Source: Casuarius casuarius
Taxonomy: Eukaryota; Chordata; Aves; Casuariiformes; Casuariidae
Length of the DNA: 64,000 nt
Direction of reading: 5' to 3'
Assembly: GCA_003342895.1 (NCBI GenBank)
Contig: PTFA01000101.1
Location: 434,001-498,000 of the forward strand
In this document: positions 49,401-62,356 of the stretch, in pieces
Position numbering within the stretch: the stretch's first letter is position 1
How the letters are laid out: each line of letters opens with the position of its first letter
Position numbers and translations under genes: made by a program
The notes under the pieces: generated by a model
Seen by the model: the letters and a program-made list of their open reading frames with translations, nothing else
Database searches by the model: none
Told to the model about the DNA's origin: nothing

Positions 49401-52400
49401 CCAGAACCACGATGCCAAGGCGTCTTTGACAACGACAGCAAAATACAAAGCTGGGCACGCATGAAATTGTCTCGAGTCTCATGGCATCAAAATGGGAGAC
49501 CGGCACGTTGAATGAACATACATTGCAGAGCAGACAGAGGAGGGGACGTTTTCATTTTCTCCTTAAAGAAACAAATATATAATGGAGGACAACTGCATGA
49601 TCTCCTGATTATAAGAAAGAGATACTCAGAGTATCCAAAGCTTACTACACTGACAGTGGGATTGGAGCTCCCGTGGTGAAAGGACATATTGTGAAAGGAT
49701 ACTCAACAGAGAATACTGGTGTCAAGAAATTGATATGAATGGCAGGGTAGAAAGACCCCTGTCATGTTTTTATTAGCTGCCTTGGGTACCAGGGCAATCT
49801 ACAGCTCCACCAAGCTCATTGTGAGCCACTTTACCCTGCTGAGGTATGAGTTCAAAGTTAGCTTGGTTATCTGTGCATGACACTGTGGGATTTAACTAGC
49901 TGCCCTGAGCACAGCAGTGCAGCAGGGTGGGAACTGGAAGGAAAAGAGGACTTAGATGTAGACAGGTGGCCATTGTGCAAGACTTTCAAGGCAAGGATGA
50001 GAGAAACTTCAGCTGCAGACTGAAGGAAAGTAGAGATAAGCAAAGGAATTTGCAAAAGGGAGTAATGAAAAAAGGAATAGAAATTGGAAATAAAAAAGTG
50101 CTGTGTTCAGAATATCAGGAGAAGATGACTGTAGCTGCAGTGCTTCTGAGAGGGGCAGTACAATGAGACAGGGAAGCTGCTGCATTTGAGATGGATGGTG
50201 TCACACTTTTAGCAATGGAGAGAGAAATAAATATTAAGAAAGATGCTCAGCTGCCACAAGTCACTGACTCAGGACAGCTGTAGTGGTGGGGCATGAGACA
50301 AAAACTGCTTTAAAGGTTCCCAGTCAGAGAAATGACTCCAGCAAGAGAGAGCAAACACAGCATGGGAATGACTCTTCAGTTGCATCTTATCATTGCCACT
50401 ATGAGCAGAACATGAGCATGAAGCAAACAGCAGCCCATTTCCCAACAGTCTTCCAACATCGTAACCCTGCCAATAAAGTTTATTATCAGTTCTGCCTCGT
50501 GGAAGAAAACTGATCAATAAAACATACTTTTAAAGTGATTGCTTAACACAGTAAGAACAATGCCATTTAGCACTTACATATCAGGTTATGCTCATGCTGC
50601 TGCACAAACATTGACTAATGAATCAATAAAAACAAGAGAAGGAAAATCTAACTTTCTCCCTGTTGTCACCAACATTAATAGCAATTTTTAAAAACAATTC
50701 AATTTAGTAAACTGAAGGTCTGCCCACTGATGTAGCATGATTTCTTGTGCTCTTGTTGCTTATATAAGTGTGTGCATGTAATAGCACTCTGACTTTGGCT
50801 ACACAGTACTCTGAATATTAATTTAACAATAATGTCACTTAGAAACCTATCACCCTTGTATCAAAGCACTCAGAAAAGTGTATAGGTATGTCGTAGTGAC
50901 TAAATGTTGCAGACACAATAAAACCAGCAAGGCAAAGAAATTATTCATAAAGAGAACAAAGTGATTGAAGGAGAACAGGTTTTTATGTAACAGAAGAGCT
51001 TTTAGCAATTAAATAGCTTTTCAAAGAATTTAACGAACCCCTCCTATGTGGAGGAAAAGGTTTTCAATACAGTAAAAAAGAAGAGGTGTTAGGAAAGAGC
51101 TAGCTAACATGAGGGAGTAAGTGCCATTGCCCAGAAGAAACAGCAAGATTGACTGTCAACCTGAGATGTCAGAGTTACCCATGAATCTGTAGATGACGGT
51201 GAGTGTCCAAGTGCAGTTAACTATCATGATAAGGTTCAGCAGGGTGGTTTCAAGTATGGCCAAGGCCTGTGCTGTAAAACTGTTTGGAGACCAGCTAGAT
51301 GATGTAGAACAATCATTTAAATAGAATATTCAGGTTCTTTAATTTAGGGTTTGATCTCCTAGGCCTCCCTGATGGGAGTAAATCTATGCAAATATCTTAC
51401 TGGATCTCTGTGACTAGCCCTTGCCTTGGTGCCAAGGATAGACCTTATGATTTTAAAGGAAGACATTAGTTGTGCATGTAGTGTGATACTTACCCATGCA
51501 GATAAGGATGGAGGATAGGTAATTACATAATCCTTTCTTCCTGGTTACTTCTTTTTAGTGTTAAATAAAGTTTACTGAATGAAATAGGTAGTTATCCTTA
51601 AGTCTCATAAATTCCCTGGTGATTTTTGTGTGGAATAGATCAGAAGATTTTTTTAGTCTCACTCAGCTTTCCAGACTCCAGTTTTCTCCCTTGCCATAGG
51701 AATATCCATCTTGTTACTTAGCAGTAGGATGGTTATGTGCAACCATTTTAAAGTGTTCCCCAAAATGAAAGTGATTGATAGAGAAAAAATTTAGGGCAAT
51801 CTGACCATGGATAGTTGTTCATAATTCCGTGGAAAAATTAATGAGTCTTATGCCTCTAATTCTTTAGTGAAGGCTGGCTGCTTTGAGGCAGCTCAAGCAT
51901 TTGAGTTAATCTCAGCCTATATATTTAGAAGGAACACTACTAAAGAAAAGCAGACAGACTTTTTAAGTGCTGAAAGAAGAACAAAAATACTGGTGAATAA
52001 GTATTCCAGGGAAGGAAATCTAAAGCTAAAGGAACACAGAACAGTAAGATTAATACATGGCAGAGATGGTAGACTTAGGATGGAGAACAATGAAAATGAG
52101 TAATTTTCAACATGAAATTGTCTTCTGCAATATGTCAATTAATGGTTCCAGTTCAAGACAGAAATTTCAGACTTCCGAGGTTCATGTTTTACTAATATTT
52201 CAATACTATGTACAAAATATCCGGAAAGTATCTGCATAAGCTCAAACTGAGACATTAAGTGATATGGTTGTTTCAACACTTTTGTTATTTTTGATATTGT
52301 TATTGTGTGTATTGCCATCGTTCCCACAAAAATCACAGGCCAGAGTACCACCGTGTTAACTGCCATACATTTTTACTGTAAAAAAACATCTCAAATATTA

Positions 52401-53514
52401 GGAAGCTCTAAGCATTGGCCAAAGTACTTCACCTCTATATTGTTCCAATGTGCCTCTTCCCCTGTGAAGTTTGTATGACCTTATTAAAATGATAAAATGT
52501 TTAAACATTCATGACATCAGGTCATGTATAGTAGTATAATGCTTGCATTTTATTAAAGGTCTAAGTTTTTACCCAGCATTTATCACCAGTGAAAATATTA
52601 ATTGTTCATATACTCCCAAATGTGATCATTATCCTAAATTCTGTGCAGAGCAGTAGGTTTCCAAAACCAGTGGTTTTAGCATAGGCTTAATACCCTCACA
52701 TGCAAAGAGCGATTGAAACTGGGGACAAAAATAGTAAGTGTAAAATAAATATAATCTTCACAGTCCTCAGTGATTTGAAACATTAGCTTTAAAAATACCT
52801 TATGGGTGTCAAGGCAGTTTAAGATCTTTACAAAGTAGCTGTTCTGTAAGGCCATTTGTTTTGAATTAATCTCCTGACAATGGAAGACGGAAAGGGAGAA
52901 AGAAGGAATGGTGGGGGAGTTGCTAATTCTATAGGCCAGCAAATTAGTTATGAAAAGTCAGGTTACTGGAGGAACTGAAGATCCGTTTAATGTACAATTA
53001 AATATCCCTTTTAACAAATAAAGCAGATATAATGCCAACAAAAGGAAGCAGGAATCGTTGAGTACAAAATATGCTGAATGAAATGGAGATTCCTTTGATG
53101 TGAACGAATGAAACAGATTTCTGAAATCGCATTATCTCAGTCTGAAAAGAAAAGGCCTCCTCCCCAGCACACTGAAATGTAGAAATTTCAAGAAAGGATA
53201 ACAACAAAGACCAGAATGAAACCAAAGTAAAGTCTATCTATGGATATAAGTGTGAAGGATTATAATATAAAGAGACAGTCCAGAGCAGCAAACTGTAATA
53301 CATCTGAGGAGAATTGAAGCTTCTGGTTTTTGCTTTACTGGTGATTAAAGCTCAGGAAAATAATACAAATAAAAAATGAAAGAATAAAAGAAAATAAACT
53401 GTGAGGCAGGTAAAGATGTTGCTGCAAAATGGAAAAAGGATGGTAGAGAACTTCAGGTTACCTAAATATTTATCTTACTTGGATTGAAACTATACTTTCA
53501 GCCAATATGAAAAT
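43411..53514. other. AT-rich non-coding DNA, nothing firmly recognised
   Basis: Ten kilobases without a gene or an element I can name. Open frames up to about 100 codons lie on both strands and look like chance. A weak CR1-like phrase at 46370-46440 was considered and not called. A short perfect inverted repeat (CGGGTC, 4-base loop, GACCCG) lies at 44960-44975. Confidence 0.55.
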
Positions 53515-53584
53515 GTATCTATACATATATGCATATGTTCATATATGCATGTATACATATATACTTATATATAGGTATATACAA
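53515..53584. repeat. TATA/CATA compound microsatellite
   Basis: Run of ATACATATATGCATATG, TTCATATATGCATGTATACATATATAC and TTATATATAGGTATATAC units. It is an AT-rich, largely self-complementary low-complexity repeat. Confidence 0.85.
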
Positions 53585-54045
53585 AAGTAAATGCACACTT
53601 TCACACTAGTACACACTGGGAAATATACTTATTCCCAGCATACAAAGCTGCTAGATACTCACCACAAGGCTGCTAGGATGACTGTCTTCTTCTGACCCTA
53701 AAATAGTTCTAAACAAGATTCAAGATATGCTGTATTATTTGATCATATTATGTATTTGATTTACCTGGCATTTGAAGAGAATATTATTAGAATATTATAT
53801 CTTATTCCATAGTTTCTGCGATGGTTGTGTGTGATATAGTCAGTGATCTAAAACTGGCCTGAGGGATCACGATCTTCTGAGGACAACAGAAAGTCAAACT
53901 GAATCCCATCTCTTACAGAAAGGTAGTGTCTTCTGGAAACATATTTTCTGATGGATCCAGGACTTTGGCATATTTTTTGTTTGAAATGCTCTGAATTTAG
54001 TGACATTTCTGCAAAAGGCAGAGTAATTAGTCGCTGGAAGAATCT

Positions 54046-54066
54046 ATGTGTGTGTGTGTGTGCATG
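54046..54066. repeat. (TG)n microsatellite
   Basis: TATGTGTGTGTGTGTGTGCATG: a short uninterrupted TG run. Confidence 0.8.
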
Positions 54067-54164
54067 TACTGGTGGCGGTGGATACTTATCACTCAAAGAC
54101 TAAAGCTAAAATAGAATNCTGTTGAAGGATAGCAATATTTTGACGATTAAAGTGAGGCTGACTG

Positions 54165-54232
54165 CTCCATGCTTTACAGGAAGCCAAACTGTAAAATTAT
54201 AGAGGTCCTTCCAATCATGAAAATCTATGATG
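54165..54232 (+). mobile_element. Possible CR1 3'-terminal scrap
   Basis: AGAGGTCCTTCCAATCATGAAAATCTATGAT matches the pattern of an old CR1 3' end: 'aggtcccttccaa' followed by 'aatctatgat'. It is preceded by TTACAGGAAGCCAAACTG in the expected position. Only about 65 bases are recognisable and the match is by eye. Confidence 0.35.
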
Positions 54233-54420
54233 TAGTGTTGATAACTTTTTAGATTTAGTAGATTAACACTTCCAGTGCAAGGAAGGAATAGCAAGAAACT
54301 TTCTGGAGCAGAACAATTGTCAGAGCTCCTGGTTAAATGATTATTTTAATGCTACAGAGTCTGGCTGTAGTAGGAGTTCCTAGACTGTTGCAAAGTAATG
54401 TTTTTATCATTGTATATATA

Positions 54421-54450
54421 AAACAAACAAAACAAACAAAATGAAACAAC
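54421..54450 (+). repeat. (AAAC)n simple repeat
   Basis: AAACAAACAAAACAAACAAA followed by ATGAAACAAC: a short tetranucleotide repeat. Confidence 0.75.
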
Positions 54451-55148
54451 AAAGACACAAATCTACTTAAGCATTTGGATGCCTGACTGCTGTTAAGTTC
54501 AATAGTACTTAAATGAGTTTAATAGAGCTTGGTTATCCAAATATCATTGCAAGTCTGGGCCTAAGGGTTTCACAGAAAATGTGGATTTGATTTTGTTACA
54601 ATTTCAAAAAATGTGCTCAGTCCTCAGACACTGTGGTCCATCCTTCCTGCTAAAAGCTGAAGTAAGTCACTTTCTCTCTGTATGTTCAGAATATAATAGA
54701 AACATAGGGCCATACAGCTTAAATTAAAATAAAACTTTTTTAAAGACTCTGAGCAATATGAGTGCATTGCCTGGCTGGGAAGATGTTGCAATGTTTCTCT
54801 ACTCTTACTACCAGGACATTTTTAGTATCCATACCTAAATAGCCAAATTTCCCTTAAACTTTCACTTACACAAAGTATAATGATCTTCTTTTGACTCACA
54901 TCTTAAAGATTGTTCTTGCATCTCTAGGTTCTTTTATCATCTTTCTTTGGGCCATCTTGTGATTTCACATAATTCCTGAAACATATTTAGAATAACAGGG
55001 CACACTCTTATAGCGTTTAACCAAGCTACTTAGAGAGACAAGTTCCCATCCCTGCTTCTACTTGATATTCCCTTTTCACATATCAGAGAATCGGTTCAGC
55101 TTTGTTAGGGCACAGCATTGCCAAAAGTATGACCTCTTTATTCTTTTC

Positions 55149-55165
55149 TTTTTTTTTTTTTTTTT
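55149..55165 (+). repeat. T17 homopolymer
   Basis: Seventeen consecutive Ts followed by CCCAAG. No retroposon body was recognised on the antisense side. Confidence 0.8.
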
Positions 55166-55241
55166 CCCAAGCTTTCCAGAATGCACGCTTGAGTTGGAAA
55201 AACACTGAATTTATAAGTCCCAACTCTCTATATGGAATATT

Positions 55242-55356
55242 GGTGGAAGGAGATCTATCTGGAATATTGGTGTGTGTATATCTTTATCTATATCTATCTA
55301 TATCTATATCTATATATCTATCTCCTGGTGGAAAGATATCTATCTGAAATATTGGT
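55242..55356 (+). repeat. TATCTA microsatellite bracketed by 30-bp direct repeats
   Basis: A 30-base unit at 55242-55271 (starting GGTGGAAGGAGATCTATCTG, ending GAATATTGGT) recurs at 55327-55356 (starting GGTGGAAAGATATCTATCTG, ending AAATATTGGT) with 27 of 30 bases identical. Between them lies a compound (TATCTA)n/(TCTATA)n microsatellite. The GGAATATTGGT word also occurs once more just upstream at 55234-55244, so the locus is a small nested tandem duplication. Confidence 0.85.
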
Positions 55357-58300
55357 ATTTTCCTTACCCATTATATACTGAATAGACAAACCCTTTAGGC
55401 ACAGGATTCACTGAGAGGTGAAAAACTCTGTGGAACCATTACATACATTGTCTAGAACTAGAATATGAATGGAAACAACAATTTTCATGGTAAAATTTGA
55501 AACAAAACATGCCAGTTTGGTAGACTAAGCATGATTTTTTATATCATTTTTGTCTTTTCAGGGACCTTTAAGAGAGACAAATATAGCCCTGCCTTTTGGT
55601 CTGTACAGTCCTTTTTAGACTATAATTTTCGAAGTATCAAAAGAAGATGGAAGAGTAATCCTGCCCCTCCTGCCCCCTCTTTTTTCGTTCAAAGCAAGTT
55701 CTGTCTTAAAGGTGGAAACTTTTTGGCAAGCAGTTTCTCTTCATTTGCTATTGATATATAAAATTCTGGACTTTTGGTTGGGACTTACCTGTTCTGCTTC
55801 CATTTTGGGGAAAGTATCATAGCTCCCAGATGAAATTTCTGATCAAAAGAACAGGATATGTCCTCCACAGGACTGACCCACACATGGCATGGGTTGTGAC
55901 AGAATGGCAGAGGGATTTATTCTGGCACAGTTTCTTCCGGGGTTTAACTCGGAGACAGCTCTAACAAAGAGCACAACCTTATTAACTGTCATAGAGAGTA
56001 TGTTCTCTTATTTTTCATCACAAAGTTAAAAGGCTTTAATTTTCTTCCAGTAGAAAGTAGAAAATTATTGAATTATCTGTAAATTCTATGGAATGGGGAA
56101 CTGCTTTGACCGTAGCTCTATTTCCACGCCGTTTTCTCTTCACTTTTACAGTGGGAGCATACACATTGGTGTTCCTCTCAGCACTTTGTATTGTAGCTAC
56201 TGCATTTAACTCCAGCTTATAAAAATCAAAGCTAAAGACACTCGATTCAGTAAATTCATAACCAGGTCTTAAGGGATCAACTTGGAAAAAAGGCACTATG
56301 TATTTCCATAGGCATAATTACCTATATGTAGCTTCATCAACAATGTAGAACAGATATATTCTACAGCAATGTATTTCTAGATATCATGGCATAAAGTTTG
56401 TTCTAAAAATTAAAAACAGAGAGTATGGAAGTAGAACAAGAACTATTTATATCTGTATCTGTCATTATATGTGAAATATAAGTTTTATGTTGTTGTTGTA
56501 AGCGTACTTGAGAATTTTACATAAAATTCTGTTTAGTAGATTATGGAATTGAAACACTCTAAGTCACAAAAATTAATCATGCTAGATCAAATAATTGAGG
56601 CCAGATCTGGGGCTTAGCATAAAGAGAGTAGCTCCGCAGAAGTAACTGAGGATACCAGGTAGACATCTGGTCCCAAGACATTTACAGCTTTCTGGTAGGA
56701 AAGGTTATGCAATTCTAAACTGGGACAGTAATCATCAGCATTTTTTATTTATTTTTAGTTTTTAGGTTAAGGAGCTATGATCTTGTATTCGATTATACAT
56801 GACTGAAGAAGTTTCAACACTTCATGGATGTTACCCTGACCATGACAGCACTTTTTGTATTTTAATCCAGCTTTTAGGACTTTCATTAAAATTCAGAATG
56901 TTTTCCAATCTTTAAAGTTTAAATTCCCTCACTTGGTAAGAAGGCAGTAAAAAAATGAAGTTATCTCACTTAATACTTACTTTAAAACTGGACCTATGCA
57001 ACATTTAGAAGGTGAAAAACTTTAATAAAGTTCGAGATCTGAACATAAACTTTGTGGGCTAAATTTATCTCACACAATTTCATGTTACCTAATAGCACTT
57101 TACAGACTAGCAAATTTCTCGACAAAATATTGAGCCTAAACTTATAAAACCTTTCATATTAAGAAAAAAAAGTTAACAGAAAATAGGTACATCAGATGAA
57201 AAGAATAGGACAACAGAAAACTTTCTGCTGGTAATGAGTCTGCAGGTTTTGGCCATCACAGATTCATGGAGAGACAAGATTCTTTAGGAGCTGCAACACT
57301 AGCAGGACTGTAATAACCACAGAATAAAATACAGTGGTGGTTATTTGGTGTTAATAGGATTCTACTTTTGTGAAACATGGTGGGAGATTTAGAATAGGCT
57401 ACAAAGAGAGACAGAATGACACAAATTGGATTTAGCTACTAGTTTCATATGAATTTATGGGAACAATAAAGCAGGTGGAGTCACACTTGACAGTTTTAGG
57501 GGATTGAAACAAGGGAGTTCCAAGGCAAAAGCTATATAAAACATACACTTAGAAGCACAAAGTTCACAAAACAACAATAGAAAAATGTGCACTTCCAAGA
57601 GAAAATTGCGGACATTTAGTATGGCATTTTTCCTAAAGGCATTTACAGATTTTTTTCTTAAATCACAGGTCAGTGGTATTAACATTTTGCATAAAGAACT
57701 CAAAGCTCTTTTAGTATTTTTGAATGCTGCTTTTCCAGCTGTTTTTTTTGTGCATTTACTGCTAATATTCCATATTTTATAAAACTGATACACCTTTACC
57801 TTGCGTTATCAATATATGTTTACTGTTTCACTATAACAATCATGGTAAAATAATTTGCAATGGAGAGTAAATGAAGAGAAAACAACACTGACAAAGAAAA
57901 CTGTAACTTTTTATCATATATTTCTTTGTAAAAGCAGATTTATTCATTTCACTGTTATTTGTCATTAGGCACTCTATTACGTAATAAAATGACTAACTTA
58001 CTCCCTAAAAGAGTGGTAACCAGTAGTGTAGACAAGAAAGAAAAATGCTTACAGATACCCAAAATTTTACTTCATCCAAGACTGCATTTTTTCTAATCTT
58101 TAAAAATAAACCTGAATTTACAAGATTTCTGAAAAAGATAAATGCCAAATCCCACATTTTCTGGAATAAATATAGAGTAGTTTTTTAAAGAAAAATAGAG
58201 TAGGAGAAGTTAGAATTCACCAAAGTCCCTGGCAGCAGAAGCTCTTGCTGTAGGTTTAACTCTTTGCTATACTGGACGGCTTCCTGCCTTTGCTTTGTTG

Positions 58301-58855
58301 CAATCTTTGGAATTTCTAGTTCTTATGGAGTGGACCAAAGAGCAGCATAACAGCATCCATACAAAATACACAATCCACACTTTTACTAACATTACCACAT
58401 AAAAGTCTTTCTGACCAGCTTCTGGCAAGGATGATGAAAGAGAGCTTACTTGGAAGAAGCGGAGAGAAGGAGAGAAAAGACATAGAAAAGCAATTTGTGG
58501 GAATATTGAGAGCTGAGCTTAGATGAAAACATACTGATTAATATGTACAGGAATTATATGAGCATAGAGATTTTACACTCTATGTACGTGAATAACAAAA
58601 AGTGAATATTAAGTGGAACATTATAATGCTCAAGCTCTAACATTTAACTCAGAATATTGCTTATAGTTTTCATTCGTTATCTGGGGCTAGGGAGAAGGAG
58701 CGTATATATGTGGCTATGCATGTGAAAAGAGAAATAAAAAGTTCTCTTTTACTCTTGAGTAGGTAGCTATGACCATCTTATAATTACCAAAGCCATGCAC
58801 ACCAGATAGGTCAAACTGTTTCTGTAACTATCTCTTTCTCCTCTCTTATATTCAG
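55357..58855. other. AT-rich non-coding DNA, with exon-like segments of doubtful value
   Basis: No gene can be named. Two segments have exon-like borders. Plus strand 55562-55711 has a T-rich acceptor ending TTGTCTTTTCAG and one open frame. Minus strand 56036-56280 has an acceptor CCTTTTTTCCAAG and stays open to TAA. Neither encodes a recognised protein. Confidence 0.5.
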
Positions 58856-58972
58856 ATTGTTTATGGGAATGATTTAGTGCATTTTCAAGCCCTGACAGTA
58901 ATATCAAATGGCCAATCAGAAGTGTATTATATATCTAAAATGATGTCCTTTGAGTACTTTAAGGCGGATAAG
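58856..58972 (+). CDS. Candidate exon A, unidentified
   Basis: This 117-base segment follows a strong acceptor (CTCTTTCTCCTCTCTTATATTCAG) and ends before GTTTGC, a weak donor. Only one of three frames is open (phase 0 to phase 0). It reads IVYGNDLVHFQALTVISNGQ and then SEVYYISKMMSFEYFKADK. I do not recognise the family. It is phase-compatible with the exon-like segments downstream on the same strand, but it may be chance. Confidence 0.22.
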
Positions 58973-60934
58973 GTTTGCTTCTTACAAATTGTCTCATTAT
59001 AACTGTCAAAACCTTCTCTAACCTCAATGCATTCAAACACTTGCATTAATGATGAAAAGCATGAAACCTGGTAGCTTTAGACTCTTTTTGACTTGATTCA
59101 AGAGTTTTTGTTAAATAATTCATTCCCAGCTGTCCTCATTTGTTTCTTGCTCTTAAATTACAGATTGATTTTAACTGGGCTGCTCCCAAGAGTGTTAAGC
59201 TTGTACCTGTTTCTTTTTTAAAAATAAGTTTCTCGGTAGAAAGGTTTTTCCAGGCTCTCATGGCTTTACCAGAAGTAGGTATTTGGGTGATTAGCTGAAG
59301 AAATGCATGATTAAGCCAAGATATTCGCATGGGTAGGTAGGAACCCATGAGGCAAATTAAGTGGATCCATTCGCTGAAGTCATTTTAAAAATACATACCA
59401 CGAGGAGGAATATGATGTGCAAGAATTCTAAGGTACTCAAGTGCTGTCATGTGGAAGGCAAAGAATAAGGGTGTTAAGCAGCGCAGATAATATGACAAAT
59501 AGCCCTTAAAACCTGCAGCTGTTTGTAATGCCCTAGACAAAGGAATCCCTGGAGGGTATACAAATACCATGCATGCTGGGTTTGAAAGCCCAGGACTTAA
59601 TATTATTACTTTTAATTTCATGAGCATAGTATTTTATTTGCTTTTACATTCGTGACAGTCAGTTGTAACACATAGGCTTTATGCAGGCAGATATTCAACA
59701 AAGGAGCGCAGCCATCGCGATGCTGAGCACTGCAACATTTCCAATTTAACAGCTCAGGCTCCTGGAGTAGAATAAAAAATGTCAATCCATGTGTCCAAGG
59801 TCCCAGTACATTGAATAGGGGAATAGGTATCCAGACTGAGATTCATGAAAGACAGAGGATATACACCAAAGGGAGGCATGTCTGAAACTCTGCTTCATAA
59901 CATTTTATGTTGTACCTGTTGAAACGCTGAACTTGGAATAAGAGATTTTGATGAAAGTTAGGCAAACAATTGCAAAACACCTCTTTTCTTTGAGGAAAAT
60001 TCTGGGTTTCTTTTTTAACTCTTCATCCTAGGGAAATCAAGTGAGGAATTTAATTTTTGGTCACTTCTGCTGGTATCTATCCTTCATATCTGAAAATCAG
60101 AAATGTATTCAGGATATTGATAAAGCCTGCATGATGTAAATAGGAAGTAGGTATAATCGTCAATGTCACTACTATTTGGGGCAAAAAAATGCTTAAAAGA
60201 CTAAATGAAAAGGAGCTAGATGAGCCTCTGAGTAAATCTGACAAATTTATTGACAATCTAACAAGCCTGAAAATGCTTTTTAGTGTATGTATAACTTCTC
60301 CATGTGGAAATTGACTTCCATGGCTTAAGTTTTACATTTTTTCATTAGATTAAACTGGTGCAATGTAGATATGTCATTAAGAACTAGTATGCATAAACAT
60401 ACATATCTGCATGCATATGCAAACAAATGTCCGTCCCATATTCCATGCACTTAATTTCATCCCTGGCAAGTCCTGTTGCTCGACAGAGGAATGGGTCCAA
60501 TTCTTCAAGGAGAAGAAACCCTCTCTCCTTCATAAGCGAAGGGTTGTGAAGCAGGGCCCAAAACATTGGGTCCTTAGAGCAGCTCTGGAGGTCAGAACAA
60601 CCTGGGGCATGAGACTTCATTACCAAATGAGCTTAAAAGCATGTAAATGATAACAAGTAGGAATACAAATGCATGTTGTCTGTATTTCATACTCTTGTAT
60701 CTAGAACCTTGAAACTGGAATCTTGTATGCTTCTTATGATCAAAAATCAAAGCTGACTGAAAAGTTTGTGATACATAGGAAATTTGTCTAACATGAGGGA
60801 AGAGGACAATGGAGATACTTTTAATCTGAGCTCAAATCAGCCAATAGTCTGAGCATAAAAAGAGAGGTATGGGGAATTTCTGAGAAAAAGATAGGGTAAT
60901 GTTCCCAAAGCTCTATTCATAAGTCAAGAAGGAT

Positions 60935-61370
60935 GTTAATAATCTGAAGAAGGCTCAGAGAAGGGCTGTGATTAAAGGTTGCTACACTGTCCCTTTATTC
61001 TAAAAGAAGGAAGGATCTCAGGCTGTTTATCTTAACAACGAGAAGGCTAAAGGGCACGCTTCCTATGCAGGGAAAAGAAATTTAATAATAAAGGGCTCTT
61101 CAATCAACCAGACAAAGGAAAAATAAGGCCCAGGACAAAGTTTGACAAATGAAGACTGGAATGATGCAATTTTTAGCAAAGAACATATTTAACCAGTGGA
61201 ACCATTTAGCAAGAATTTTGGGAGGCTCCATACCAGCAGACAGTCCGAACAAGATATTTCTCTTTACTTGAAAGAGGAAATATTTTAGAGAAATGTGTGT
61301 CCAGTTATGTAAAATTTCAGGCTGAATAATCACAGTGGACTCTATTGTATTTTTAATCTATGGTTGTAGA
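60935..61370 (+). mobile_element. Ancient, highly diverged CR1-like fragment
   Basis: Phrases in CR1 order: AATCTGAAGAAGGCTCAGAG, GGATCTCAGGCTGTTTATCTT, GAAGGCTAAAGGGCACGC, TGGAACCATTTAGCAAGAAT, GGGAGGCTCCATACC, and finally AATCACAGTGGACTC with TTTTTAATCTATGGTTG, matching the usual CR1 3' end. Similarity is much lower than in the 33-35 kb copy, so this insertion is much older. No coding frame survives. Edges are approximate. Confidence 0.55.
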
Positions 61371-61900
61371 GTGTGTATCAATCACCTTTGTTTGTTAGAA
61401 ATTTTATGATTATTTGTAGCCAGTCAAGGTTTTCATTCTAGATTATCTTAGTTCATTTGTTCATTTTTCTGTATTGTGGATCCCACAGTCTGGGGATCCT
61501 GAAATAGATAGGTAGGTTGGTCCCTGATATATGAACTGCAGGTAAAATAAATTAAATGCAGATGGCTGACCTTGAATCAAGTAAGGCCGTTGTAAAGCCA
61601 ACAGATCTTGAAACAAAGTGGTCCAAATTTCTTCTTGGATGATGTTTTAAAGTGTAGGTTTGTAGGAAGTCATAGGCTCTAAAATTAACATGTAACTTCT
61701 TTCAGTAAGAGAATAAAGGAAAAAATCTGTAAACTAAGCTTGTCTGGAGTGAATTAATTATTGAGCAAGAGTGTTCAAGTCTTTAGTGAAGTCACAAAAT
61801 CATTTTTGAAGGTTGTTGGAAAATAATCTTTTCTGTTCAGTGACCATTTCATAAGAACAAATGTATGCAGGGAGCCCCTTCTAGACTTTGTGTCTCTCAG

Positions 61901-61999
61901 ACTAGGCCACTTCCAGGCTACAGTTCCCAATATTGTAATCAGTATTTGTACCAAAATATAATGCCACAACATGCACCTATAAACATAATTGAAGTTGAG
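61901..61999 (+). CDS. Candidate exon B, unidentified
   Basis: This 99-base segment follows the acceptor CCTTCTAGACTTTGTGTCTCTCAG and is followed by a good donor (GTTGAG then GTGAGAATG). Only the phase 0 frame is open. It reads TRPLPGYSSQYCNQYLYQNI and then MPQHAPINIIEVE. The family is not recognised. It is phase-compatible with candidate exon A upstream and C downstream. Confidence 0.22.
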
Positions 62000-62030
62000 G
62001 TGAGAATGAAATATGTAAAGTCCTGCAGCT

Positions 62031-62061
62031 CTTCCTTCCTTCTTTCTATCCTTCCTTCCTT
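62031..62061 (+). repeat. (CTTC)n pyrimidine tract
   Basis: CTTCCTTCCTTCTTTCTATCCTTCCTTCCTT: an interrupted tetranucleotide repeat. Confidence 0.75.
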
Positions 62062-62356
62062 TGTGATCCAAGAACACATCCTTGTGACTTCTATGCTTGA
62101 CTAAGGAATATGTAATCAGAAGAATTTGCCTTTATTTTTTTAAGTAACTTTGAATATGTAACTTGGGAGCATAACATAAATTTGCAAGTTAATTTTTAAA
62201 TTACATTTCACTAAGATTTCAGAAGGTGTGACTCTTGAATTCCCAATCATCCATTTCCTGTCTTATTCACGCTAACATGTTAATGTGATCATCTAAACTT
62301 TCCACTGTAACGTAGAGATTGCTCCTTCTAACCTTTATCTGAAGAACAAGCACATT

